DNA from: Moraxella catarrhalis
Lineage (GTDB): Bacteria; Pseudomonadota; Gammaproteobacteria; Pseudomonadales; Moraxellaceae
NCBI RefSeq assembly: GCF_001632285.1
Contig: NZ_LWAH01000014.1
Span: 102,302-166,301, forward strand
DNA length: 64,000 nucleotides
Direction: 5' to 3'
Shown piece after piece: positions 1 through 7,933 of this stretch. The notes beneath the pieces were generated by a model. The model was not told where the DNA came from. It saw nothing but the letters and a program-made list of their open reading frames with translations, and searched no databases. The translations under genes were made by a program, and so were the position numbers. Every line of letters begins with the position of its first letter. Position 1 is the first letter of the stretch.

Positions 1-42
1 ATTGTTCAAAAATTTGAGGATATGGAAAAGGGGCTAAAATAG
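1..42 (+). CDS. 3' end of an unidentified upstream gene (partial)
   Basis: The first 42 bases read as 13 codons in frame 1 followed by TAG (ending EKGLK), and 12 bases later comes a strong intrinsic terminator pointing the same way. This fits the tail of a rightward gene cut by the window edge. Thirteen residues are too few to name the product; the other frames are not excluded. Confidence 0.35.
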   Translation: MVQKFEDMEKGLK

Positions 43-54
43 TCTTTGTCATTA

Positions 55-101
55 TTAAACACTACTTGCTTATTTGATGATCAAGTAGTGTTTAACTTTT
101 T
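55..101 (+). terminator. intrinsic terminator after the partial upstream gene
   Basis: A perfect 14-bp inverted repeat (TTAAACACTACTTG at 55-68, its complement at 82-95) with a 13-base loop is followed by a run of T after one C. It ends transcription from the left edge before the rpsU promoter. Confidence 0.85.
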
Positions 102-440
102 AAACTGTGTGTTAGCTCAATCGGTTTGAATGGTGAAAATGGGTTGAAATTAATCAATGTTGCCTATATTGTCACAGTGTGAATGATAATAAAAATAAGT
201 ATTTATTGACAAAAAATTAGACCATATTAAACATGACTGCAATTAATCCTTGTTTTCTTATAAATATTCATGTATAATTTTCGCTGTTTTGTCTGTCTTG
301 ATAAAACAGACCATATCACCAAAGGGTGAATGGGTTTATTTTTTTTCCGATTTGAGCTGATGCCCGTCCCAAGACAACGGAGCTATATAGCGAATAATAC
401 AGCCAGATTGATGCCACCTGTCTTAAATATGGAGTAACCT
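102..440 (+). other. intergenic leader region of rpsU
   Basis: No gene is visible between the terminator and rpsU. The stretch is AT-rich and holds the probable rpsU promoter near 250-278 and an untranslated leader of about 155 bases. Confidence 0.6.
250..278 (+). promoter_or_regulatory. probable rpsU promoter
   Basis: A -35-like TTGTTT (250-255), a 17-base spacer and a consensus TATAAT (273-278). It lies between the upstream terminator and rpsU with the right orientation. A TTGACA at 206-211 has no good -10 at proper distance and is less likely. Confidence 0.5.
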
Positions 441-656
441 ATGCCTTCAGTAAAGGTAAAAGAGAACGAACCAGTTGATATTGCGATCCGTCGCTTCAAG
501 CGTGCTTGTGAAAAAGCTGGCGTGCTAGCGGATGTTCGTAAAAAAGAATTCTTTGAAAAACCTACGCAAGAGCGTAAGCGTAAAAAAGCGGCTGCCGTTA
601 AACGCTATAAGAAAAAAGTCTATCGTGAGCAAGTGCGTCATCAGCGTAAGTACTAA
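441..656 (+). CDS. rpsU: 30S ribosomal protein bS21
   Basis: The 71-residue product is very basic and matches bS21, starting [20 protein letters not shown] and ending in the usual Arg/Lys-rich tail. bS21 is a late-binding protein of the small subunit near the anti-Shine-Dalgarno end of 16S rRNA and helps initiation. GGAG at 431-434 sits correctly before the ATG. In E. coli rpsU heads the dnaG-rpoD operon; here a terminator follows directly and the next genes are the opposite-strand min genes, so it looks monocistronic. Confidence 0.97.
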   Translation: MPSVKVKENEPVDIAIRRFKRACEKAGVLADVRKKEFFEKPTQERKRKKAAAVKRYKKKVYREQVRHQRKY

Positions 657-692
657 TTATTGTACTGCTCGACTGCATCTGCAATAAAGATT

Positions 693-719
693 AAACCCTA
701 GATTATTCTAGGGTTTTTT
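693..719 (+). terminator. rpsU terminator
   Basis: AAACCCTAG (693-701) and its perfect complement (708-716) around a 6-base loop, then a T-run. It closes the rpsU transcript. Confidence 0.85.
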
Positions 720-770
720 ATTTTAGTTGTTGGCTAAATAAGATTTAATCATTTAAGCCTTATCAAGATA

Positions 771-800
771 AAAACGCAGAGCATAAGACTTTGCGTTTTT
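771..800 (-). terminator. terminator of the min operon
   Basis: AAAACGCA (771-778) pairs with TGCGTTTT (792-799). Read on the minus strand it is a stem ending in T residues, 20 bases past the minE stop. The A/T flanks make it usable in both directions. Confidence 0.7.
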
Positions 801-818
801 ATTCAATCAATCTATTTG

Positions 819-1094
819 CTACTTGCGATCAGGTAAACTGATGTTCATCTCAAGCATATCCAAGTTATCTTCATGACGATGATTAATGTTAAGGTCGTCA
901 ATATTAACACCGTTAACATACTTATTGACCACGGCTAAGATTTCACGCTTCATCTGCTCAATGCGATCAGCAGTCAAGCGAGTATTGAGTCGGTCGTGGC
1001 TGGCAACGATAACTTTTAGGCGGTCTTTGGCAATATCGGCACTGTTTGGACCGCATTGATTGCCGAACAACGAACTCCAAAATCCTTTTTTCAT
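819..1094 (-). CDS. minE: cell division topological specificity factor MinE
   Basis: The 91-residue product matches MinE. The N-terminal part contains the anti-MinCD helix region ([16 protein letters not shown], about residues 20-35) and the rest forms the dimerising topological-specificity domain. MinE stimulates the MinD ATPase and drives pole-to-pole oscillation, so that MinC blocks division everywhere except mid-cell. It is the last gene of minC-minD-minE. Its GGAGG ribosome site lies inside the last codons of minD, with only two bases between the two genes, which suggests translational coupling. Confidence 0.97.
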   Translation of the reverse strand: MKKGFWSSLFGNQCGPNSADIAKDRLKVIVASHDRLNTRLTADRIEQMKREILAVVNKYVNGVNIDDLNINHRHEDNLDMLEMNISLPDRK

Positions 1095-1096
1095 GA

Positions 1097-1912
1097 CTAG
1101 CCTCCAAATAAGCGTTCAAAGAAGCCTTTTTTCTTCACTTCTAGGTGGCGCAGTGGCACATCTTCACCCAAAAAACGAGAAACAATGTCTTCATAGCATT
1201 GACCAGCAGCGGAATCTGTAAAGTGAATGACTGGTTGCCCTTGGTTTGAAGCTTCTAAGACGGCATTACTTTCTGGAATGATACCAATCAGAGGCACGCG
1301 TAAAATTTCATCGGCGATGGTATGATAATCCATCATCTCACCTTCGGCTGCACGCTGTGGATTGTAGCGAGTGATAACCAAATGCTCACGCACACTACCA
1401 CCATCTTCTACTTTTTTGGTACGGCTTTGTAGGATACCAATGATACGATCAGAGTCTCGTACCGATGAAACTTCAGGATTGGTAACGATGAGTGCTTCAT
1501 CAGCATGATACATCGCAAGCTGTGCACCACGCTCAATACCCGCAGGGCTGTCACAAATGATAAAATCAAATTTCATATCATCTGCCAGCTCTTTCATGAC
1601 TTTAGCCACGCCTTCATCGGTCAGAGCGTCTTTGTCTCGCGTTTGCGATGCAGGCAAAATGTATAGATTTTCAAATTGTTTGTCTTTGACTAAGGCTTGA
1701 GCAAGCTTGGCATTACCACTGATCACATCTACAAAGTCATAGACGATGCGATTTTCACAACCCATAATTAGATCTAAATTACGCAAACCGACATCAAAGT
1801 CAATGATGACTGTTTTAAAGCCACGCTTAGCAAGCCCTGCACCAAATGATGCACTGGTGGTGGTTTTGCCGACACCGCCCTTACCTGAAGTTACTACAAC
1901 GATTTTTGCCAC
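1097..1912 (-). CDS. minD: septum site-determining ATPase MinD
   Basis: A 271-residue ParA/MinD-family ATPase. I place the start at a GTG (1910-1912) because the protein then begins with the family's usual [17 protein letters not shown] and an AAGGAG site lies just upstream; an ATG at 1957 would add 15 residues with no family counterpart. The deviant Walker A motif ([10 protein letters not shown]) is at about residues 9-18. The C-terminus [12 protein letters not shown] is the amphipathic membrane-targeting helix. MinD binds membrane as an ATP dimer, recruits MinC and is released by MinE. Confidence 0.96.
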   Translation of the reverse strand: MAKIVVVTSGKGGVGKTTTSASFGAGLAKRGFKTVIIDFDVGLRNLDLIMGCENRIVYDFVDVISGNAKLAQALVKDKQFENLYILPASQTRDKDALTDEGVAKVMKELADDMKFDFIICDSPAGIERGAQLAMYHADEALIVTNPEVSSVRDSDRIIGILQSRTKKVEDGGSVREHLVITRYNPQRAAEGEMMDYHTIADEILRVPLIGIIPESNAVLEASNQGQPVIHFTDSAAGQCYEDIVSRFLGEDVPLRHLEVKKKGFFERLFGG

Positions 1913-2066
1913 AATGGCACTCCTTAAAATAAGATAAAGCAAACAGCGATGATACAATCAACGCACAAATTTACCCAAATTTAACATATTATTAGCATAG
2001 CATATTTAGGAATTTTCATCAATTCATGAGTAATTATTTGGATAAAATTATCCAAAAAATTGGTAC

Positions 2067-2849
2067 TTATAGCTGGTTTAGTAGGGTGAATACCAATCCT
2101 TGTGCTTCATCATAAGTAACTTGTACTGCCTGATCAATCATCTCGCTTGGGATGGCATCACGCAAGCAATAAGTACCTGCAACTGACACCAAAGATGGAT
2201 TAAATTTTTGGCAAAAAATGCGTGCTTCTTTATCACCCGTTGCACCTGCAACAAGTCGCCCCAAACCACGCCCATAAATGTGCAAACTGTTATCCGTAAT
2301 GGCTTCTGCACCGTCATTGACGCCACCAATGACTGTCAAATCACCCCCTAAGTGTTGTAGGCTTTGACCTGAACGCAACATATGTGTATGAATGCCGCTC
2401 ACTAATGAGCGATGATTATCTTGAGCGGTTGATAGCGTGGAACCTTGCTGAGTACTTACAGCAGCAGCTGAGATGGGTTTGTCAGTGTCATAGTTGGGTG
2501 CAGGCACTGTACCGCTTTGATTGGGATTTGATTTGTCTTCGGTATTTGGCAATCGTTCAATGCGTTTACCATCAGCAGGAAAGATTGCCAAGCGTAGATC
2601 TCGTGCTTGATTATCTAAAGGACCGCTCACCACACCGATGGGCTGCACATCCATCAGCCAAAGCATATCAATGAGTGCATCCAGCTCAAGATTTACCGTG
2701 CTATCAATCACAATCGGCAAGCCACTGGCAATGGGATTGTTGCTGAGTACTTGCATCAAATCCTTTCGAATCTCGGTTAAGTCATCGGTATGGACTTTTA
2801 GGCGACTGAAAGTTAGCATTTTACCAAATAAAGTGACGGCTTGGGTCAT
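2067..2849 (-). CDS. minC: septum site-determining protein MinC
   Basis: The 260-residue product has the two MinC domains: an N-terminal FtsZ-inhibiting domain (about residues 1-110), a Ser/Thr/Gln-rich linker (110-150), and a C-terminal beta-helix (about 155-255) carrying the RSGQ and GRGLGRLVAG-type signatures used for MinD binding and dimerisation. It inhibits Z-ring assembly away from mid-cell. It is first in the leftward operon; a 154-bp gap separates it from minD, so minDE may have an extra promoter. Confidence 0.96.
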   Translation of the reverse strand: MTQAVTLFGKMLTFSRLKVHTDDLTEIRKDLMQVLSNNPIASGLPIVIDSTVNLELDALIDMLWLMDVQPIGVVSGPLDNQARDLRLAIFPADGKRIERLPNTEDKSNPNQSGTVPAPNYDTDKPISAAAVSTQQGSTLSTAQDNHRSLVSGIHTHMLRSGQSLQHLGGDLTVIGGVNDGAEAITDNSLHIYGRGLGRLVAGATGDKEARIFCQKFNPSLVSVAGTYCLRDAIPSEMIDQAVQVTYDEAQGLVFTLLNQL

Positions 2850-2945
2850 AAGAATGATGCCTTATAAAAATAATGCCTGAATTGAAAGGATTGGCTTAAT
2901 TTGCCATTGTAGCACTTTTTAAAAAATGAAAAAAGTACGCCAGTT

Positions 2946-3098
2946 TCAAATGGGCAGTTGTTTTTTATGGTGATATTGTTGAGTTTTAACTTGTTCTTCA
3001 AAATAATTTAGCACCGCTTCAATAATCTCGGCAATGAGTATCTGAATCTCAGGACGAGAGGCATCAATTTGGGCAACACCATGGGCAATCGATGACAT
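2946..3098 (-). other. displaced C-terminal coding segment of the neighbouring membrane protein
   Basis: In the frame one base off from the gene at 3008-4051, an open stretch runs from 3098 to a TGA at 2946-2948. It encodes 50 residues (MSSIAHGVAQIDASRPEIQ and on) that look like a natural helical continuation, unlike the Arg/Leu/Pro-rich tail read in the main frame. A -1 shift at 3098 would join both into about 368 residues. It could be a real mutation, an assembly error or, less likely, programmed frameshifting. Confidence 0.55.
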
Positions 3099-4051
3099 AG
3101 AGTATCTAGTGTTATATCGTCAAACAAATGACGATTGACAGCAGTGGTGACATTTTGCCCGATTTGATTGCCAATGGTGTGAATTTGTGATTCTATCATA
3201 CCATCTGCAATGGGGATGAGTTTTAGATATTTGTGTAATTCAGGGGTGTTGGTGAGTGCTTTTTCTACGGCTTGCCCAATATCAATGGCAAGTTTTTCAC
3301 CGTGATTTGCCAAAAGAGCGGATTGTAATTTGGGCGTCAACTCGTTACGCAATAAGGTGAGTAAGGCAAGCTCAATTTGGGTACGATTACGCTCAATGGT
3401 CTGGTGAATGACTTTAGCACCCCCAGCACCATCACGAGCGATTTGGGCACGAAAATTATCAATTGCTGTCAAAATTACCCGATCAGACAGCCCCTCAAGT
3501 AAAAGATGATAATAAAATTTGGCAGAATCTACCCAGCGTTTGGGAATAACCTGAATACCCAATCGGTGTAATCTTTTGGTAATGACTGCAGCTCGCAAAA
3601 GTCGTAACGCACGCAACGCAGGAAATACGCCCAAAACCTCATACCAATGCACAAATGGAAAGAAAAACCAGCGGTAATAAGTTTTTTGATAAATCGCCAA
3701 ACTCCAGCGTGCTAATAAATCCATTATCCAAAATAATGTAAAAAATCCGCCAAGTGCAGAGATATGCAAGTGATGATCGGTTTGATAGGTTGTTACAGCC
3801 TGTGATATCGTCAACCAATTGGCAATACTGAGTGCAAAACCACTCATTAAAATATTGTCAATGATCATTAAAATCAAATCGATGAATAATAATATCAACA
3901 TGACAATATCATAGCCAAGCTTAAGGCGGCTAGGTGGGTGGTCGCTGTATTTTTGAGTGCCATAAAACGGAATGGCATCGTTTGGCAAGTCCGCTTGTTG
4001 TGGCGTGCCAAATTCTTCAAAATCTTTGGCATTATTTGGGGGCGCTTTCAT
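3008..4051 (-). CDS. membrane protein with voltage-sensor-like N-terminus, frameshifted near the C-terminus
   Basis: A 347-residue protein as read. Hydrophobic segments lie at about 47-72, 98-121 and 126-146. They are followed by Arg147, Arg150, Arg153 and then Lys/Arg159-163 at roughly three-residue spacing, like the S4 helix of voltage-sensor domains. No pore loop or selectivity filter is visible. Residues 165-318 are soluble and helical. The last 29 residues (CHRLPMVLPK onwards) are low-quality, while an adjacent frame continues sensibly, so the natural protein is probably about 368 residues. Similar Acinetobacter/Moraxella proteins are, from memory, labelled ion transporters; the function is unproven. 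Confidence 0.6.
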   Translation of the reverse strand: MKAPPNNAKDFEEFGTPQQADLPNDAIPFYGTQKYSDHPPSRLKLGYDIVMLILLFIDLILMIIDNILMSGFALSIANWLTISQAVTTYQTDHHLHISALGGFFTLFWIMDLLARWSLAIYQKTYYRWFFFPFVHWYEVLGVFPALRALRLLRAAVITKRLHRLGIQVIPKRWVDSAKFYYHLLLEGLSDRVILTAIDNFRAQIARDGAGGAKVIHQTIERNRTQIELALLTLLRNELTPKLQSALLANHGEKLAIDIGQAVEKALTNTPELHKYLKLIPIADGMIESQIHTIGNQIGQNVTTAVNRHLFDDITLDTLCHRLPMVLPKLMPLVLRFRYSLPRLLKRC

Positions 4052-4144
4052 GGTTTTACCTAATCAATTGCATGGGTCAATAAAGAGGTGATGCATGTAT
4101 TTTATCCAAACCAAAACCAAAAACCAACCAAAATAAGCACAACA

Positions 4145-4219
4145 GGCTTTTTTAATGAAGTATTAAAAAAGCCCACCTTTGTTAAAATATATTTTAACCA
4201 TATCTTGTGGTGGACTTTT
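4145..4219 (-). terminator. nested hairpins terminating the acyltransferase transcript
   Basis: Two structures overlap. One is a perfect 12-bp inverted repeat GGCTTTTTTAAT (4145-4156) / ATTAAAAAAGCC (4162-4173). The other is a longer stem pairing AAAAGCCCACC (near 4167-4176) with GGTGGACTTTT (4209-4219), with TTAAAATATATTTTAA inside its loop. On the minus strand the long stem ends in a T-run, suiting termination after the leftward acyltransferase gene. Confidence 0.7.
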
Positions 4220-4232
4220 GTTTATGGTTTAA

Positions 4233-5189
4233 TTAAGACTGATGAAATTCCGCCAGTCTTTGACTTATTTTTTTATCTTTGGCTTGCCAAATTTCATCAA
4301 GCCAAGCATAAAGTGCATGTTTGATGGTTTGATTGGTATCGTATTCACCATGTTTAAGTGCTGTTAATAACTCATCATTTGGGCTGATAAATTCAATATC
4401 TACCGATAGCCGTGTCAGTTTACCTGACCAAAGGTCGCTGTATTTCGGTGCGCCGTCTGGATAAACCAAAGTCATATCCAAAATACCATCAATCTCATCA
4501 CCAAGGCTGGATAAAGCCAGTGCAAAACCACCCGCCTTAGGTCTTAACAGATGCTTATACGGAGAGGATTGCTTGGTGTGTTTCTCAGCAGTAAAGCGTG
4601 TTCCTTCTAAATAATTGAGTAAGACAAAAGGCTTATTTTTCAAAGATTGGCAAGCTCGTAATGCTTCATCCAAATCACGGCGAGCCAATTGAGGGTTTTT
4701 GGCAATTTGTGCTTTGGTATGGCGTTTCATCATGGGAAAATCTAAAAAATAAAAGGCTTGACCAACAACTGGGATATAAATCAGTTCATGCTTGGCAAAG
4801 AATCGGGTGATGGGCAGCCGACCTTCGCTGATATACTGAATGATGCTGGTATCTACCCAAGATTGGTGATTACAAATTAGCAGATATTTGCCATTGGGAT
4901 TTAAATTTTTGGGTAAAAAAATACGCCAATCTTTATGAGGTAAGACCTTATCAATCAACAAATTATTGGTATGAATCCAGCGATTGGCAGCTGTGATGAT
5001 GGTTTGATCGGCTAATTTTGAGCGAGTGAGTGTCTTAGCCAAGCCCGCCCCAATGACAGGTACACCCAATGCCAAACTATTGGCGGTAATGGCACTTGCG
5101 TTGGTGAGTAGTGAAAGTTTCTGGGCAAGTTTCGGTTGCTTGGTGTGCAGTTTTTTAAATAAGGGCAGCATTTTGCGAGAGTTTATCAT
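4233..5189 (-). CDS. YihG-like lysophospholipid acyltransferase
   Basis: A 318-residue PlsC-superfamily acyltransferase. It shows the HX4D catalytic motif (His108-Asp113, in CNHQSWVD) and the EGTR phosphate-binding motif (Glu195-Arg198). These sit in the same setting as E. coli YihG, including the FMKR/FPMMKRH and SGKLTR segments. The N-terminal 30-60 residues are hydrophobic and may anchor it. It likely moves an acyl chain onto lysophosphatidic acid or a related lysolipid at the inner membrane. It is transcribed leftward and separated from the next gene by strong hairpins. Confidence 0.85.
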   Translation of the reverse strand: MINSRKMLPLFKKLHTKQPKLAQKLSLLTNASAITANSLALGVPVIGAGLAKTLTRSKLADQTIITAANRWIHTNNLLIDKVLPHKDWRIFLPKNLNPNGKYLLICNHQSWVDTSIIQYISEGRLPITRFFAKHELIYIPVVGQAFYFLDFPMMKRHTKAQIAKNPQLARRDLDEALRACQSLKNKPFVLLNYLEGTRFTAEKHTKQSSPYKHLLRPKAGGFALALSSLGDEIDGILDMTLVYPDGAPKYSDLWSGKLTRLSVDIEFISPNDELLTALKHGEYDTNQTIKHALYAWLDEIWQAKDKKISQRLAEFHQS

Positions 5190-5544
5190 GAGTTACCTAC
5201 ATACAGTGATGCATATCATTTGACAGTATCGATAAAAGTTAATAAGAGTTGATTAAATTTGAAAAAAGCTTCATGATTAAGAACAGTTTACCAAAAACTG
5301 CTGAAAAATGCATAAAATTAACAAAGGTAATCTATCGTTGACTATGCATTTTTGATTAAAAATAATAAAAAGTGCACATCTGTGCTACAGTTATTATACA
5401 AATAAGTAAGAAATTTTGCTCATAATATTTCATAATATAAGTAAGTAATCAACTTACATTTTGTATTTAGATGCAGAAATATTTTCTAATCTTAGAATTT
5501 ATAATAATTTCACATTTGGTTAGCCAAAAGCAAAAGGAGTTTTT
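5190..5544. other. divergent intergenic region
   Basis: This AT-rich stretch separates a leftward and a rightward gene and should hold both promoters. A TATAAT at 5500-5505 may be the -10 of the lipoprotein gene, but I see no good -35. AAAGGAG before 5545 is a clear ribosome site. No gene or RNA is recognisable here. Confidence 0.4.
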
Positions 5545-6219
5545 ATGAAAATTAAAGCATTGGGTGTTGTGCTGTTGGCATCAAGTATGGCTTTGGCAGG
5601 TTGTGCAAATACAGGCACAACTGGCAATGGCACAGGATTTGGTGGTGCTAATGTCAATAAGGCGGTGATTGGGGCTGTGGCAGGTGCACTTGGCGGTACT
5701 GCCATTTCAAAAGCAACTGGTGGCGAAAAAACAGGTCGTGATGCCATTTTGGGGGCGGCAGTTGGTGCAGCAGCAGGGGCGTATATGGAGCGTCAAGCAA
5801 AGCAGATTGAGCAACAAATGCAAGGAACGGGCGTGACTGTAACCCACGATACCGACACGGGTAATATTAATCTAACTATGCCAGGTAATATTACTTTTGC
5901 TCATGATGACGATACTTTAAACAGTGCATTTTTGGGTCGTTTAAACCAGCTGGCTAATACGATGAATCAGTATCATGAAACAACGATTGTCATTGTAGGA
6001 CATACAGACTCAACGGGTCAAGCGGCTTATAATCAAGAGCTGTCTGAGCGTCGAGCGGATTCAGTGCGTTATTACTTGATTAATCAAGGCGTTGATCCAT
6101 ATCGTATTCAGACAGTGGGGTATGGTATACGACAACCGATTGCATCGAATGCAACCGAAGCAGGTCGTGCTCAAAATCGCCGTGTTGAGCTGATGATTTT
6201 AGCACCGCAGGGTATGTAA
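5545..6219 (+). CDS. YiaD-like OmpA-family outer-membrane lipoprotein
   Basis: The 224-residue precursor has a signal peptide with a lipobox ending at Cys20 (ALAGC). A glycine-zipper region follows (about residues 35-75, repeated GAVAGALGG / GAAVGAAAGA motifs). An OmpA C-terminal peptidoglycan-binding domain spans about 105-224 and contains VGHTDSTG, LSERRADSV and AQNRRVEL. Layout and length match E. coli YiaD. It should be anchored by lipid in the outer membrane and bind the wall non-covalently. It stands alone, with a strong AAAGGAG ribosome site and a terminator downstream. Confidence 0.92.
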   Translation: MKIKALGVVLLASSMALAGCANTGTTGNGTGFGGANVNKAVIGAVAGALGGTAISKATGGEKTGRDAILGAAVGAAAGAYMERQAKQIEQQMQGTGVTVTHDTDTGNINLTMPGNITFAHDDDTLNSAFLGRLNQLANTMNQYHETTIVIVGHTDSTGQAAYNQELSERRADSVRYYLINQGVDPYRIQTVGYGIRQPIASNATEAGRAQNRRVELMILAPQGM

Positions 6220-6357
6220 AAATGCTTGGCTTATCTGACTAAGATAACATAGCGTTAATGAATGAGATACAGATAACCATCATACGAATATACACAATAT
6301 GAATGTATAAAATCTTAGTATCGTGAGTATCGTGGTTGCAAGTTATTTGGGATAAAG

Positions 6358-6390
6358 CCGTCAAATGTGGATTTGGCGGTTTTTATTTTT
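6358..6390 (+). terminator. terminator of the OmpA-like lipoprotein gene
   Basis: CCGTCAAA (6358-6365) pairs with TTTGGCGG (6372-6379) with one G-U pair and a 6-base loop, then a T-rich tract. It lies 139 bases after the stop codon. Confidence 0.75.
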
Positions 6391-6777
6391 AAGGTTTAAA
6401 ATGTTATCAAAGGTCGGTATGGCTTAATTTGATAATTAAATTTTAATGATTATCTACCAATAATTAAATTTTATTGATAAAAAATAGTTAAAATAAAAAA
6501 TTGGACAACCTTATATCACAACCATATTTTTAACCGTATTTTTATTTTGATTGACTTTCTAATAGTTATGGGTTTCTTATTTTCATTAGGTTATGGGCTG
6601 TTATCTTGTGAATGGGATGTTGCTTGGCTTTATGATTTGGCATGACAATTCCACATGATTTATTTAAAATATCATTTGTTGTTACTATTAAATATGTTAA
6701 AATATTGATGTGATGGTAATAAACTATCACAGATGCATCCAGCACTCATAGTCAGCCTAAAGCAGAGTTAAATTTGG

Positions 6778-6812
6778 TGATCAAACCAAGTTAAATGATC
6801 AAACCAAGTTAA
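6778..6812. repeat. 18-bp tandem duplication upstream of the cytochrome gene
   Basis: TGATCAAACCAAGTTAA occurs at 6778-6794 and again at 6796-6812, an 18-base period, in the leader of the following gene. Confidence 0.9.
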
Positions 6813-6847
6813 CTGCAAAGCGCAAACCAAACTGTATCGGAGCAAAT

Positions 6848-7372
6848 ATGAAACACCAAAAACTAAAAGTACAGCCACTTATTTTTTCTTTGTGTTTGGG
6901 TCTTTGGTTGACAGGATGTGGCAGCGATAATTCAACATCCACGCCTGCACCTGTTAATGAAACCCAGCCAAGCACACCAACCAGTGAGCCTGCCCCAGCT
7001 CAGCCTGAACCAAGTGTTGAAACTCAAGCAACACCTGAGACGGCAGAGACCCAAGACGCCCCTGAAGTGGCGGAAGTGACTGAGCCAGTTGATGTTACTA
7101 CAAGTCATGCACCAGTGGAAGCTGCATCTATTGAGGTGGGTAAAGCTCGCTATGAAAAGACTTGTAAAGTATGTCATGATGCAGGCTTGCTTGAAGCACC
7201 AAAAATCACTGACAAAGCTGAATGGCAAAAACGCCTAGATGAAAAAGGTTTGGAAACATTACAGGCGCACTCTGCCAAAGGATTTAACAAGATGCCAGCC
7301 CAAGCGATTGGCGATGTAGCAGAATCTGAGGTTTATGCGGCGGTTAATTATATACTTGAGCAAGCCAAATAA
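6848..7372 (+). CDS. cytochrome c5-like lipoprotein
   Basis: A 174-residue precursor. A signal peptide ends in a lipobox at Cys24 (LTGC). Residues about 28-95 are a Pro/Thr/Glu/Ala-rich low-complexity spacer. A class I c-type haem domain follows, with the CXXCH site Cys106-Cys109-His110 and a likely axial Met149 in NKMP. It resembles the monohaem cytochrome c5 family, which carries electrons in the periplasm, here apparently tethered to a membrane by lipid with a flexible arm. Redox partners are not evident from neighbours. It is monocistronic with its own terminator. Confidence 0.85.
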   Translation: MKHQKLKVQPLIFSLCLGLWLTGCGSDNSTSTPAPVNETQPSTPTSEPAPAQPEPSVETQATPETAETQDAPEVAEVTEPVDVTTSHAPVEAASIEVGKARYEKTCKVCHDAGLLEAPKITDKAEWQKRLDEKGLETLQAHSAKGFNKMPAQAIGDVAESEVYAAVNYILEQAK

Positions 7373-7395
7373 ACCCCATTGAGTCAATCTAAAAC

Positions 7396-7428
7396 AAGCA
7401 CATGGTTAATGTTAATCATGTGCTTTTA
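7396..7428 (+). terminator. terminator of the cytochrome c5-like gene
   Basis: AAGCACATG (7396-7404) and CATGTGCTT (7417-7425) form a perfect 9-bp stem with a 12-base loop followed by T residues, 24 bases after the stop. Confidence 0.8.
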
Positions 7429-7600
7429 TGAGAATGCTGACGGCTGAGGCTCTTTTATTTGCGTATCGGTGAGCATTTTTTACCCCTTGTTGATATCATA
7501 AAATCAGATAACAAATGATACTAATGATTTCATTGGATTTAGAAAAATGGGGAGTAAATGACACCATTAGGATAAGAAAAAGGCTAAAAGCATTAAAAAT

Positions 7601-7632
7601 AAAAAGGGTGTCGCACTGAAATGGACACCCTA
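7601..7632 (-). terminator. terminator of tRNA-Pro
   Basis: GGGTGTC / GACACCC stem (about 7606-7629). Read on the minus strand it is followed by a T-tract. It lies 11 bases beyond the tRNA 3' end. Confidence 0.8.
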
Positions 7633-7642
7633 AAATAATATT

Positions 7643-7719
7643 TGGTCGGAATGATAGGATTTGAACCTACGACCCCTTGCACCCCATGCAAGTGCGCTAC
7701 CAAGCTGCGCTACATTCCG
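7643..7719 (-). tRNA. tRNA-Pro(GGG)
   Basis: On the minus strand a 77-base cloverleaf can be drawn: acceptor CGGAATG/CATTCCG, D arm GCGCAGCTTGGTAGCGC, anticodon arm CTTGC-ATGGGGT-GCAAG, T arm with TTCAAAT, and an encoded CCA. Loop positions 34-36 read GGG, so it decodes CCC and CCU. The sequence closely follows the E. coli proL layout. Confidence 0.96.
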
Positions 7720-7730
7720 TAATCTTTTAT

Positions 7731-7758
7731 ATTTTAACTGATTTTTGGGAATTTGCAA
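7731..7758 (-). promoter_or_regulatory. probable tRNA-Pro promoter
   Basis: On the minus strand, TTGCAA (7753-7758) and TAAAAT (7731-7736) are separated by 16 bases, ending 11 bases before the tRNA 5' end. Confidence 0.55.
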
Positions 7759-7847
7759 GATAATTTATAAGTTTTTTGATCTTAAAGTAAAATCATCAAA
7801 AAATTATGCCCTATGGCGATTGTAGATGTGCTTATCAAAACAAGTGC

Positions 7848-7880
7848 CACACCAAAGGATCATTATTCGCCTTTGGTGTG
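7848..7880 (-). terminator. possible gatB terminator
   Basis: A perfect 11-bp inverted repeat CACACCAAAGG (7848-7858) / CCTTTGGTGTG (7870-7880) lies just past the gatB stop. It lacks a clear T-run, so it may act as a 3' protective hairpin rather than an efficient intrinsic terminator. Confidence 0.5.
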
Positions 7881-7933
7881 ACATAAAACGAAACTTAAGT
7901 ACGATGAAATTAAGCTTAGATTTTAAGCTTAAA

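Larger units (their letters stand above)
6220..6847. other. long AT-rich intergenic region
   Basis: The 628 bases contain a terminator for the preceding gene and an 18-bp tandem duplication just before the next gene. Otherwise it is very AT-rich sequence in which I see no gene. A 25-codon hydrophobic reading at about 6568-6645 lacks a ribosome site and is not called. Confidence 0.5.
7373..7933. other. intergenic region with tRNA-Pro and three hairpins
   Basis: Between the cytochrome gene and gatB lie the cytochrome terminator, the tRNA-Pro terminator, tRNA-Pro, its promoter and a gatB-side hairpin. The stretch 7430-7600 shows nothing recognisable. Confidence 0.6.

Noticed and set aside
206..230. 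TTGACA with TATTAA as rpsU promoter
   Set aside because: The spacer is only 13 bases; the site at 250-278 has a 17-base spacer and a perfect -10.
1913..1957. ATG start of minD at 1957
   Set aside because: The GTG at 1912 has a good ribosome site and yields the exact MinD N-terminus.
2384..2674. Rightward readings antisense to minC
   Set aside because: They are shadows of a confidently assigned gene with strong domain evidence.
4088..4324. 78-codon rightward reading over the terminator hairpins
   Set aside because: It runs through the nested terminator and into the acyltransferase 3' end on the other strand; composition is not protein-like.
6568..6645. 25-codon hydrophobic reading in the long AT-rich gap
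   Set aside because: No ribosome site, no family and expected by chance in such sequence.
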